A program made the translations under genes and the position numbers. This document shows positions 50,963-58,826 of a stretch of 64,000 nt of DNA, in pieces. The notes under the pieces are model-generated. The model was not told the origin of the DNA. It did not search any database and saw only the letters and a list, made by a program, of their open reading frames with translations. The first letter of the stretch is position 1; each line of letters opens with the position of its first letter. This DNA comes from Bacteroidales bacterium (GTDB lineage: Bacteria; Bacteroidota; Bacteroidia; Bacteroidales; Marinilabiliaceae): positions 124,001 to 188,000 of the forward strand of contig JAKSLH010000003.1 of assembly GCA_024401335.1 (NCBI GenBank), written 5' to 3'.

Positions 50963-51605
50963 CTGAATAAAACTTGCTATATTTTAATTATGTATTAAAA
51001 CGATGCAAATATGGTATAAATAATTCAATAATCAGCGAGTTGTACTATTTTTTTAAAGATAGTGCTGCGACAAATCCAAGGAGCCGACAGCACCATGTTG
51101 TCATCTTGCTGTTGCTTTTTACACTGCCTTTTGATGTTTCCAACAAAAACAGCAAACTTTTTCCCATAATCGAACTGCTCTTTATCTCATTAAATCTCCA
51201 CAATGTTATCCCAATATTTCATCTCACAAAATGAAGATTCAAGATAGAAGTGCAATTTTCCGCAGCGAGATTTCATGATAAATCCCTGCGGTGGTGTTGC
51301 CTAGCGGCAGGAGGTGCAAAACCTCCTGAGAGCGATGTGGAGTGAGTAAACAAACAATGCAAAAATAACAAAGGGAGGCCGTTGCCTCCCAAAGATTAAT
51401 TATTTTTGTTTTGTGATGTACAAACAATTAACCTCTCAGCAAAGATATACCATTTTTGCTTGTTTGCAAAAGGGTATGAAGAAGAAGGATATCGCGTCAC
51501 CAGGATGATGCAGCCCGCCGAATAACTATATCTTTTTTCTTATAATCAACTCTATCCGCCTCTTCCCATCTCCACTGTTCCACAAAAATATCTTTGCTGT
51601 CAATA
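50963..51605. other. Long intergenic region with hairpins and a decayed small frame
   Basis: About 640 bases without a convincing gene. On the minus strand, from about 51,275 towards 51,008, an open text interrupted by two stops reads KSRCGKLHFYL and YWDNIVEI, then stop-stop, then DKEQFDYGKKFAVFVGNIKR, which looks like a degraded or repeat-derived frame. Between 51,260 and 51,388 there are four hairpins (see separate entry). The rest is AT-rich and unremarkable. Confidence 0.45.
51260..51388. ncRNA. Hairpin-rich intergenic element (possible structured RNA or repeat)
   Basis: Four stems follow each other: ccgcag...ctgcgg with an inner gattt/aaatc, tgcc-tagc-ggca, aggaggt-gcaaa-acctcct, and gggaggc-cgtt-gcctccc. 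The last has A/T-rich tracts on both sides and may terminate transcription in either direction. The strand of the element is unclear. It could also be a member of an intergenic repeat family, as the translated text on the minus strand looks like a repeated pseudo-frame. No known RNA family was recognised. Confidence 0.35.
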
Positions 51606-51637
51606 TTTGAAAATGTCGAACATTCGCACTATCTTTG
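51606..51637 (+). promoter_or_regulatory. Bacteroidota-type promoter
   Basis: TTTG at 51,606-51,609 and TATCTTTG at 51,630-51,637 are separated by 20 bases, a near-perfect match to the -33/-7 pattern. It would start transcription around 51,645, just before the small basic protein gene at 51,664. Confidence 0.75.
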
Positions 51638-51663
51638 CCCTATGATAAAGCATACCTAAGGCA

Positions 51664-52200
51664 ATGAAACTGACTCTTATCGACAACAATCCGCTTACCA
51701 TCAAACGCGCCCGTAGCCTCTACCGACGCCGCTCGTCTCGTCATTGCCTTACGCTTCGCAATGGTAATCTATATACCATGCGCTACAACCCTGGCATTCA
51801 GCCTCGCACCGAAAGCCAGGAGAAGAGCTGGTCTCTCTTCAAGGAGGCTAACGCTCGTGTGGCGGCCGACTTTGCCAATCCCGACAAGAGGGCTCACTGG
51901 CAACGTCTTCAGCGACAGCAGTCTCGCTACAAGACGGCTCGCGGCCTGGCACGTGCCTACTACATGTCCCAGCTCAAGTCTCAGCTCAACAACAAGCCAC
52001 AAGACATTCCGTCTTCTAGCCTTTCTGCCGCATCTTCCCTACGCCTACACCCTTCATTGACCAACACTAAGGCTCCTGCTACCCGTCTTGTGCCCGACTC
52101 TCATGTCCCTCTCTTACCGTCCCGCCTCCCATCTATCTCGTGGACTCACCATCGCAATGTCCACTGGTGGCGATTGTCCCTCAAGCACCTTCACTGCTGA
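51664..52200 (+). CDS. Small basic protein of unknown function
   Basis: 178 residues, strongly basic, no signal peptide or membrane helix. The first roughly 105 residues look genuinely coding (LTLRNGNLYTMRYNPGIQ, SWSLFKEANARVAADFANP, YKTARGLARAYYMSQLKSQL), with a Lys/Arg/Tyr-rich helical character that suggests nucleic-acid contact; I recall similar conserved unknown proteins in Bacteroidales. The last 70 residues are rich in Ser, Pro, Leu and His and may be disordered or poorly conserved. A strong promoter precedes it. Function is unknown. Confidence 0.6.
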   Translation: MKLTLIDNNPLTIKRARSLYRRRSSRHCLTLRNGNLYTMRYNPGIQPRTESQEKSWSLFKEANARVAADFANPDKRAHWQRLQRQQSRYKTARGLARAYYMSQLKSQLNNKPQDIPSSSLSAASSLRLHPSLTNTKAPATRLVPDSHVPLLPSRLPSISWTHHRNVHWWRLSLKHLHC

Positions 52201-52356
52201 CTTACAGCACTATCCGCCAACAACACCCCTATCCCACCCATAAAAAATGGGTATTTCTACCTATAAGACGTTTTTCCAAATGTGCTAAATTTGCAACGAC
52301 TTTTTGTTTAGAGAGAAAGTATTTAGAAATAAAAAACCTCTATATCATTCTGATTC
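52201..52356. other. Leader of the GH3-family gene
   Basis: A -7-like TAAATTTG at 52,286-52,293 precedes the start codon by about 64 bases. The corresponding -33 position is T-rich without a clear TTTG. No other element is apparent. Confidence 0.4.
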
Positions 52357-54057
52357 ATGAAAGGAAAATCGTTACCAGGTTGGCGAAAGATTAATTTCGC
52401 AATGCATTTTGTAGGTTTCTTGCAGCGCAGAGCACTCTACAAATCAGGTAAGAATGTCAAGAAGACACAGGCAAACTTGCTTCGTGAAATTCTCGCTTAC
52501 GCTAAGGATACTGTTTACGGCAAGGAACACAACTTCAGCGCCATCCTCGCAGCTAAGTCAGACGACGAGCTTTTCAAGCTCTACAAGCAGAATGTTAAGG
52601 ATAACGACTACGAAGATCTCCGCCCATATATCAACCGCCACACTCATGGCGAAGAGGACATCCTCTTCCCTGGCAAGCCTAAGATGTATGCAACTACTTC
52701 GGGCACTACAGCTGAACCTAAATGGATTCCTATCACATATAAGTACTTCAGTGATGTATATGGTAAGATGAACAAGCTATGGCTTGACAACTTCATTTGC
52801 CAGAATCCTGACGCTTTCAAGGGTGGTGTGGTAACTATCGTTGGTAAGGCTATCGAAGGCAACGCTCCAGACGGCACTGTTTACGGCTCTGTTTCAGGCG
52901 TGTCATTCACCAACTGCCCTCCTTTCGTACAGAAGGTCTACTCTGCACCTCCAGTGACATTCGAGATTAGCGACTATAAGGTTCGTAACTACGTATTGTT
53001 CCGCCTCGGCATAGAGTTCAACACAACTCTCCTTCTGACTGCCAACCCATCAACATTCGTTGAGATGCAGAACAATATCAACGCTAACTACGATGACTTT
53101 GTAAAGGATATAGAAAACGGTACTATCAAGAAGGATCTTGAAATGCCTGCTCATGTACGTACAGCTCTCGAGGCTCGTCTTAAGCCAAATCCTGAGCGTG
53201 CTGCAGAACTCCGTAAGCTCAAGGAGGAACATGGCTTCGTACTTCCTAAGCACTACTGGCCTGACCTCGCTATCGCTGCTACATGGCACTGCGGTAACAC
53301 TAAGCGCTACCTCGACAAGCTCACCGACTCATTCCCTGAGACTTGCGGTCAGCCTGAGTTCGGCTACTTCGCTTCTGAATGTCGTGCCGGCCTCGTGATG
53401 AACGGCAAAGACGATACTACCCTCTTCGCCCACATGCATTTCTTCGAGTTCATCCATGCTGAAGACCTCGAGAACGAAAACCCTGAGTTCCTTACTCTCG
53501 ATCAGCTCGAGAAGGGCAAGCGTTACTGCATGTACGTGACAACATGGAGCGGTCTCTATCGCTACAACATGAACGACCTTGTAGAGGTTACTGGTTTCGA
53601 CCACGGAATCCCTACAATCCAGTTCATCCAGAAGGTCAACGGTATCGTTACTCTTACAGGCGAAAAGCTCCACGAACGTCAGTTCATGATGGCTGTCAAG
53701 GACGCTGAAGAGCAGACTGGTCTCAAGATTCGTTTCCATATCGGTTTCGCCGATGCTGAACGTTCTGGCTACGACTTCTACTATGAGTTCGAAGATCGCA
53801 GCGTGACTCAGGAACAGTGCGAGGCTTTCAACAACATCGTCGACGAACGACTCAAGAAGATCAACATCGAATACGAGGCTAAGCGCAACTCTTTCCGCGT
53901 AAAGGATCCTCAGGCTTTCCGACTTATCGAGAACTCTTTCGAGACTTTCAAGGCGCAATGTATCGCCGAAGGTGCTCGCGACGGTCAGTTCAAGCTTATG
54001 CTCCTCCTCAACGACGAGAAGCGTCACGCTAAGTTCAAGAACCTGGTTGTTAAATAA
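52357..54057 (+). CDS. GH3-family acyl-adenylate-forming protein
   Basis: 566 residues of the GH3 (auxin-responsive promoter) family. In plants these join amino acids to acyl acids such as indole-acetate or jasmonate by adenylation; bacterial substrates are unknown. The ATP-binding segments are visible: YATTSGTTAEPKWIPIT near residue 110, YFASECRAGLV near 337 (GH3 YxxSE-like motif), YRYNMNDLVEVTGF near 405 and LTGEKLHERQF near 435. No signal peptide. A start at MHFVGFLQRRALYKSGKN, 14 residues inside, is an alternative. Preferred codons suggest good expression. It stands alone between its promoter and a terminator. Confidence 0.93.
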   Translation: MKGKSLPGWRKINFAMHFVGFLQRRALYKSGKNVKKTQANLLREILAYAKDTVYGKEHNFSAILAAKSDDELFKLYKQNVKDNDYEDLRPYINRHTHGEEDILFPGKPKMYATTSGTTAEPKWIPITYKYFSDVYGKMNKLWLDNFICQNPDAFKGGVVTIVGKAIEGNAPDGTVYGSVSGVSFTNCPPFVQKVYSAPPVTFEISDYKVRNYVLFRLGIEFNTTLLLTANPSTFVEMQNNINANYDDFVKDIENGTIKKDLEMPAHVRTALEARLKPNPERAAELRKLKEEHGFVLPKHYWPDLAIAATWHCGNTKRYLDKLTDSFPETCGQPEFGYFASECRAGLVMNGKDDTTLFAHMHFFEFIHAEDLENENPEFLTLDQLEKGKRYCMYVTTWSGLYRYNMNDLVEVTGFDHGIPTIQFIQKVNGIVTLTGEKLHERQFMMAVKDAEEQTGLKIRFHIGFADAERSGYDFYYEFEDRSVTQEQCEAFNNIVDERLKKINIEYEAKRNSFRVKDPQAFRLIENSFETFKAQCIAEGARDGQFKLMLLLNDEKRHAKFKNLVVK

Positions 54058-54081
54058 CCATAATACAACATAATTTAAAAC

Positions 54082-54110
54082 AAGAGGCGCCCATTCTTTG
54101 GACGCCTCTT
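54082..54110 (+). terminator. Terminator after the GH3-family gene
   Basis: The arms aagaggcg / cgcctctt are followed by a T run on the plus strand. It lies 24 bases past the stop and just before a TATATTTG box (54,113-54,120) that may serve the HAD gene. Confidence 0.85.
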
Positions 54111-54143
54111 TTTATATTTGCATATCAACTATCCTGAACAGCT

Positions 54144-54797
54144 ATGGCACTGAATTTCAGCAAATACAAAGCTATACTATTTGACTTCGACGGCACACTT
54201 TACGAACCGAATCACTTTGGTCGTCGTCTCGTCTTCGGCAATTTGCTTTACGCTTTCCGCGACAAGAGAGAACGTCTTGTCAGAAAATCAATGCAAGGCT
54301 GTGACTACGGCAGCTCTGAAGAGTTCTACAATGTTTTCTTCAAGAAGTTTGGCGAAGGCAAACGTGAATGGTATTTCAAGAAATACCTGCCTCTCATGGT
54401 CGAAGTCCTCGGTCGCCACTTCCCTGCCCGACCAAACGCTCAGGCTCTCATCGACCGTCTTCAGGAAAAAGGCAAAATTGTTGGCGTACTCTCCGATTAC
54501 CCTATGATAGCTGAACGCTCAGAGGCTATCGGACTCCGATTCAACAACAACTACTTCTGGAGCACCGAATTCTTTGGCGCACTCAAGCCTTGCAAACGTC
54601 CTTTCATCGCTATAGCCGAACAGCTGGGCATCAAGCCTAAGGAGATACTGGTCATTGGCGACCGTCCCGATACCGACGCTAAAGGCGCCGAAGCTGCCGG
54701 ATGCGACTACATCCTTGTCGAGACAAAGAAAAACAAGGATCTCGACGGATACAACATCATGCCTTGGAGCGACATAACCAACGGACTCTGCGAATAA
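54144..54797 (+). CDS. HAD-superfamily hydrolase
   Basis: 217 residues. HAD motif I is ILFDFDGTLYEP (nucleophile Asp, near residue 13-18), motif II is in VGVLSDYP (near 118), the Lys of motif III in FFGALKPCKRPF and motif IV in ILVIGDRPDTDAKGAEAAG (near 172). The helical cap between motifs I and II marks subclass I. The family includes small phosphatases of sugar phosphates and nucleotides; the substrate is unknown. A TATATTTG box precedes the start by 24 bases. Confidence 0.92.
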   Translation: MALNFSKYKAILFDFDGTLYEPNHFGRRLVFGNLLYAFRDKRERLVRKSMQGCDYGSSEEFYNVFFKKFGEGKREWYFKKYLPLMVEVLGRHFPARPNAQALIDRLQEKGKIVGVLSDYPMIAERSEAIGLRFNNNYFWSTEFFGALKPCKRPFIAIAEQLGIKPKEILVIGDRPDTDAKGAEAAGCDYILVETKKNKDLDGYNIMPWSDITNGLCE

Positions 54798-54824
54798 CAA
54801 TAACACGCATATATAACAACAAAA

Positions 54825-54848
54825 ATGCACCACATCACTGCGGTGCAT
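54825..54848. terminator. Bidirectional terminator between the HAD and metallo-hydrolase genes
   Basis: The hairpin atgcacc / ggtgcat is flanked by an A run on the left and a T run on the right, so it can work for both converging genes. Confidence 0.8.
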
Positions 54849-54880
54849 CTTTTATTTATATAGCTATATACATCCTATCC

Positions 54881-55543
54881 TTACTTCTCTTCTCTTACAC
54901 TTCCAGCAGCCTCAAAACTATTGTGCTGCTTCTCCTCTCCTATCGTTGTCGTCTCTCCATGCCCCGGATAAACCAACGTATCCTCTGGCAATGTAAACAA
55001 CTTCTCATTTATCGAGCGCTGCAAGGCCTTCTGACGACCACCCGGAAGGTTCGACGCACCTACGGTATGCTTCATGAGCGTATCACCCGAGACGAGGAAC
55101 TTGTCCTTCTCTGAATAGAAACACACACTGCCCTGAGTATGTCCTGGCGTATGGATAACCCTCAACACAGAATCACCAAATGGTATCAATGCATTGTCGT
55201 CAAGCGTATATACAGGCTCATATTCATCAACACTCTCGTTCACACCAAGCGCTATGGCCTGGTAATTTGTCATCTCAGCCAATCGTCTGTCGGCTTCGTT
55301 AGCTTCCGGATGCAGGTTATATCGGTAGCTGAAGAATGCATTCGATATCGTGTGATCCAGATGACAATGTGTACACAATATTCTCTTTATCTTGAGATTA
55401 TGTGTCTCTATGAAGTTTGTTATCAACAAACGTTCAGTAAATGTCTGACATCCACAGTCAATCAATACGCACGACTGGGTTTCATCATATATGAGATACA
55501 TATTCTCCTTATATGTACTCATTGTAAAACACTTTACCTCCAT
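54881..55543 (-). CDS. Metallo-beta-lactamase-fold hydrolase (glyoxalase-II-like)
   Basis: 220 residues. Zinc ligands: CTHCHLDHTISN (HxHxDH, near 58-63), HTPGHTQGSV (near 132), VSGDTLM (near 151) and YPGHGETTTIG (near 194). The opening MEVKCFTMSTYKENMYLIYDE is the usual start of this family. Members hydrolyse thioesters such as S-lactoylglutathione or related compounds; Bacteroidales generally lack glutathione, so the substrate is probably another thioester. It lies 18 bases downstream of the acyltransferase gene, same strand. Confidence 0.92.
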   Translation of the reverse strand: MEVKCFTMSTYKENMYLIYDETQSCVLIDCGCQTFTERLLITNFIETHNLKIKRILCTHCHLDHTISNAFFSYRYNLHPEANEADRRLAEMTNYQAIALGVNESVDEYEPVYTLDDNALIPFGDSVLRVIHTPGHTQGSVCFYSEKDKFLVSGDTLMKHTVGASNLPGGRQKALQRSINEKLFTLPEDTLVYPGHGETTTIGEEKQHNSFEAAGSVREEK

Positions 55544-55561
55544 TGGCTTATATTCTTTGTT

Positions 55562-56413
55562 CTACTTCTCTGTCTGGTTATACTGCCATGGATTGTTGGT
55601 AATACCAGCAAGCTTCACCATAGCCTCATGCGTCCTGCGACGCATGTCATCTATCTGTTCCGCCTTATCGGTGATGTTAGGATCCGGCAATATAGGCTCA
55701 CCTACATTGAGAGTCACACACGCCTCCTTACCAAACCATTTCATGATTCCCTTTCTCTCCCTGTACGAATATGCCATAGGGATGATAGGTATGTTCAGTC
55801 GCTTTGCAAATACAAACGCGCCCTTCTTGAACGGACGAATCGGTGTATAAAACTCCCAACGACTCTCCTCCGCAAAGAAATGAAGCCAATAGCCCTCCTT
55901 GTGGTAATGGTCTAGAGCACTATAGAACTTACGCATGTCTGCCACACTCTCTGGAACTGGTATGCCTCCCATGGTATGCATACGTCGCGCATCCTTGCCT
56001 GCAAGCTGATCTCGCCAAATAGGGAAACGCAACTGACGCCAGCCTATCGCTGTAAAGATACCGCTCATATCCCATCTGAATGTATGGTTACACACGGTCA
56101 TCGCACCATTCTTAAACAGATCCTTATTCTTCTTGATGTTCTCCTTGCCTCTCAAGCGGAAGCCATAACGGAAATACTGCAAGAAGTTGATCAATGTTCT
56201 AGACTGTAGATAATATAGGAAGTTCCACAGCTTGTAGTGGAACGAATTGTCGATATAAGGATAGTCATGGCCTACATTGGCCTCATATATCTGATCAACA
56301 GGTAGAAGATGCGCATGTGGATCATCTGCTCCGTATGATATGTGTTCTAGTGGGATATATCTGTCTGGTTCAACAGTCAGCTGATCATACAAAGGGGGTA
56401 ATGAATTTGCCAT
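55562..56413 (-). CDS. PlsC-type 1-acylglycerol-3-phosphate acyltransferase
   Basis: 283 residues. The acyltransferase motif I is CNHTFRWDM (H-x4-D, near residue 111) and motif III is FAEESRW with FKKGAFVFAKRLNIPIIP following (near 175-205), a variant of the usual EGTR. The fourth motif VGEPILP is present. It lacks clear long membrane helices but has hydrophobic stretches near the N-terminus. The likely role is making phosphatidic acid or a related lipid. A TATATTTG box upstream shares the intergenic region with the promoter of the LRR gene. Confidence 0.85.
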   Translation of the reverse strand: MANSLPPLYDQLTVEPDRYIPLEHISYGADDPHAHLLPVDQIYEANVGHDYPYIDNSFHYKLWNFLYYLQSRTLINFLQYFRYGFRLRGKENIKKNKDLFKNGAMTVCNHTFRWDMSGIFTAIGWRQLRFPIWRDQLAGKDARRMHTMGGIPVPESVADMRKFYSALDHYHKEGYWLHFFAEESRWEFYTPIRPFKKGAFVFAKRLNIPIIPMAYSYRERKGIMKWFGKEACVTLNVGEPILPDPNITDKAEQIDDMRRRTHEAMVKLAGITNNPWQYNQTEK

Positions 56414-56434
56414 GTTGATTGCTTATTATGTTCT

Positions 56435-56471
56435 TTTGCAAATATAAAGAAAATTTTAATATCTTTGTCAA
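56435..56471. promoter_or_regulatory. Overlapping divergent promoters
   Basis: Plus strand: TTTG at 56,435-56,438 and TATCTTTG at 56,460-56,467, spacing 21, serving the LRR gene. Minus strand: TTG word at about 56,469-56,471 (forward caa) and TATATTTG (forward caaatata, 56,439-56,446), spacing 22, serving the acyltransferase. The boxes interleave, so the two promoters cannot both be occupied at once. Confidence 0.65.
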
Positions 56472-56508
56472 GATAAGTTGCTATAAAGCAATAAAAATCA
56501 CGCACTTT

Positions 56509-57945
56509 ATGGAAGTGGACGAATCAACAAACGACATAGAAGGAATTGCTGATGAATATGGAGTATATTATTCTTCAGACGGCACAACATTGCTCAGAGT
56601 CCCTATCCAATATCAGGGATCTCTCTCTGTCCCTGAAGGCATATCTTCTATAGCAGAAGGTGCTCTTTACGGATGTAAGGGCATCACCGAAGTCACCTTG
56701 CCTTCCTCGCTACTCAACATTGGCGACTCGGCTTTCTGGGGCTGCAAGTCTCTCTCTTCTCTTCAATTGCCGTCTTCGCTACGCTTTATTGGCGAATCGG
56801 CCTTCGCCGTATGCCGTTCGTTGACAGAGATATCTCTCCCCGAATCCGTCGAAGATATAGGCCCCACGCCTTTTCGCGGCTGCAACAGTCTCCATACCGT
56901 CAACCTGCCGTCTTCTCTTCTCTTTTTCGATGCCTCTATGTTCTTCGACTGCCCTCTCTTGCGACATGTCAACATCGACGCTGGCAACAGGCCTTTCATG
57001 TCTCGCGACGGTATTGTGTTCTCTTCCGATGGGTCTTCTCTCGTGTTCTGCCCTCCTCAGGCGGCCATTGGCTCTTTCGAGATACCTGAAGGTGTTTCAT
57101 ATATCAGCGACAGGGCTTTCTTCGACGCAAAACTCCTCAACACAATAACTCTTCCTCCGTTTATCGACATGATTGGCGACGATGTCTTTGAAGGATGCGA
57201 CAATCTCGCCTCTTTCAACGTGACGGAAAGTAATAAGTTCATTTGCAATCATGGCATTCTTTATTCAACCGACGGGCGACTGATCCGATGCCCTGCATCA
57301 TACGAATTATCCAATGTCATAATACAAGAAGGCACTACCTCCATCGCTCCTGGAGCCTTCGAGGGATGCAACAACATCACCCATATAACTATCCCTTCTA
57401 CCGTCGAGAACCTACCCGACAGATGCTTCTACCGATGCAGGTCACTGGAGCATATCGACTTACCGTTAACTCTCTGCAACATAGGCAAATCGGCATTCTC
57501 ACTTTGCTCAGCACTTAAAGAGATAAATCTTCCCGATGACATAGAATCTATCGGCGCTTGCTGCTTCTTGGGATGCTCCTCTCTCCTGTCATTGACTATA
57601 CCTTCATCGGTTTGCCTCATTGCCGAATCTACATTCGACGAGTGCACCGCTCTGACCGATATCGACCTGCCCGACAACGTGACGACAATAGGTGAATTTG
57701 TCTTTGCCGACTGCCCTTCTCTCTCTGCCATAGAGTTGCCTTCCGAACTGCAGCACATAGCTGGTGGCGCCTTCACCATGTCTGGCCTCACCGCCATACA
57801 TATCCCCGACAACACTCGTCAGATCGGCTCCTACGCCTTTGCGCAATGCCCTAACCTCGAGATGGTATCCATACCCTCTCACCTCAAACTCTCCGACGAC
57901 GTCTTCGACCAATCCGATAAGATCTCTATCACTCAAAGGTCATAA
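56509..57945 (+). CDS. BspA-type leucine-rich-repeat protein without a signal peptide
   Basis: About 478 residues from MEVDESTNDIEG. The longer frame starts upstream of the promoter and is ruled out by it. At least a dozen LRR_5 units of about 23 residues repeat the pattern I..SAF.GC.SL..I.LP.S...IG, for example IGDSAFWGCKSLSSLQLPSSLRFIG. BspA-type repeats mediate surface binding in relatives, but no signal peptide or C-terminal sorting tail is visible here, so it may be cytoplasmic or exported another way. An interrupted segment (NRPFMSRDGIVFSSDGSSLVFCP) looks like the island region common in these proteins. Confidence 0.85.
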   Translation: MEVDESTNDIEGIADEYGVYYSSDGTTLLRVPIQYQGSLSVPEGISSIAEGALYGCKGITEVTLPSSLLNIGDSAFWGCKSLSSLQLPSSLRFIGESAFAVCRSLTEISLPESVEDIGPTPFRGCNSLHTVNLPSSLLFFDASMFFDCPLLRHVNIDAGNRPFMSRDGIVFSSDGSSLVFCPPQAAIGSFEIPEGVSYISDRAFFDAKLLNTITLPPFIDMIGDDVFEGCDNLASFNVTESNKFICNHGILYSTDGRLIRCPASYELSNVIIQEGTTSIAPGAFEGCNNITHITIPSTVENLPDRCFYRCRSLEHIDLPLTLCNIGKSAFSLCSALKEINLPDDIESIGACCFLGCSSLLSLTIPSSVCLIAESTFDECTALTDIDLPDNVTTIGEFVFADCPSLSAIELPSELQHIAGGAFTMSGLTAIHIPDNTRQIGSYAFAQCPNLEMVSIPSHLKLSDDVFDQSDKISITQRS

Positions 57946-57973
57946 GCATATAACGTTTAGCGAGTACAAACGA

Positions 57974-58002
57974 TTGAAACACATCGATATTTATTATCTT
58001 TG
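57974..58002 (+). promoter_or_regulatory. Promoter of the membrane-anchored regulator
   Basis: TTG at 57,974-57,976 and TATCTTTG at 57,995-58,002 are 18 bases apart. The -7 box ends 24 bases before the start I chose at 58,027, and excludes the longer frame that begins inside it. Confidence 0.6.
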
Positions 58003-58026
58003 CATCATACCAAACAACCAACAAAC

Positions 58027-58725
58027 ATGAAGAGCTTGTCTTATCTCACAGGCATAATACTAATGCTTTCTGCTTTATGTTCTGGCATACACAGCTATAG
58101 AAGCACAGCGGCAAACATCAACGACGACATAAACAATGCCTTGGAATTGACACTTGCTGAAATGCCTAGCGACGTGTTAAGTGCAGACACTATCAGATGC
58201 TATCGCAATTATCTGGCTTTGTCAGAACTTAAAGATATCGCATGCATTGCTATGCGCACCGTATGTAGAGATGGTAAGCAGGAAACTATAATGGTTGCCG
58301 AAGCGAACTGTGACTTTATGACGATATTTACACTATCCGACCAGAGGGCATCTAGCTTTTTACTGTTTATAGGACTCTTGTGGATAATCGGAAGTTGGAT
58401 CTACATGAGAAGATTCCGACCTGAACTTTTGATGCAAGGAATAAGATATGGCAACATCATCTATGCCAACGGCGAGTTCTCGACCAAGTATGGTCAGTCT
58501 ATTTATCTAACACCTATGCAGCATTCGCTTCTCGAAATGTTCATGCGCTCTGACAATCACACTTTGACCAAACAAGAGATTTGTGACCACCTATGGCCTA
58601 ACAAACCCGATGCTAGCGACACTCTCTACACTTTGATAAAACGCATCAAACCTATCATAGAAAGCAATAGCAACCTTAAAATAGAATCAGACAGAGGACG
58701 TAGTTACAAGTTGGAGATCAAATAG
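58027..58725 (+). CDS. Membrane-anchored winged-helix transcription regulator
   Basis: 232 residues from MKSLSYLTGIILMLSAL. Two transmembrane helices (about 5-22 and 109-127) enclose a roughly 85-residue extracytoplasmic segment with three cysteines. The cytoplasmic C-terminus is an OmpR/PhoB-type winged helix (about 145-232: YLTPMQHSLLEMFMRSDNHTLTKQEICDHLWP with the wing GRSYKLEI). The arrangement is a one-component sensor-regulator reminiscent of ToxR/CadC but with the DNA-binding domain at the C-terminus. It is likely to control the adjacent barrel gene; a near-perfect palindrome lies between them. Confidence 0.85.
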   Translation: MKSLSYLTGIILMLSALCSGIHSYRSTAANINDDINNALELTLAEMPSDVLSADTIRCYRNYLALSELKDIACIAMRTVCRDGKQETIMVAEANCDFMTIFTLSDQRASSFLLFIGLLWIIGSWIYMRRFRPELLMQGIRYGNIIYANGEFSTKYGQSIYLTPMQHSLLEMFMRSDNHTLTKQEICDHLWPNKPDASDTLYTLIKRIKPIIESNSNLKIESDRGRSYKLEIK

Positions 58726-58748
58726 TTAGGCTTATATAAGCAAAATGT

Positions 58749-58802
58749 CAGGGAAATGTCAGATAATATAATTGACGTTTCCCTGATTCGTTAATAGCTT
58801 CG
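58749..58802 (+). promoter_or_regulatory. Palindromic operator overlapping the barrel-gene promoter
   Basis: The arms cagggaaatgtca and tgacgtttccctg (58,749-58,761 and 58,773-58,785) are complementary at 12 of 13 positions, the other being a G-T pair. The -33 word TTG (58,772-58,774) lies within the palindrome and a TAGCTTCG -7 box (58,795-58,802) follows 20 bases later. A factor bound here would affect polymerase directly. A terminator for the regulator gene is an alternative, though no T tract follows. Confidence 0.55.
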
Positions 58803-58826
58803 CATCAAAAACAAAAATTGATGCAA

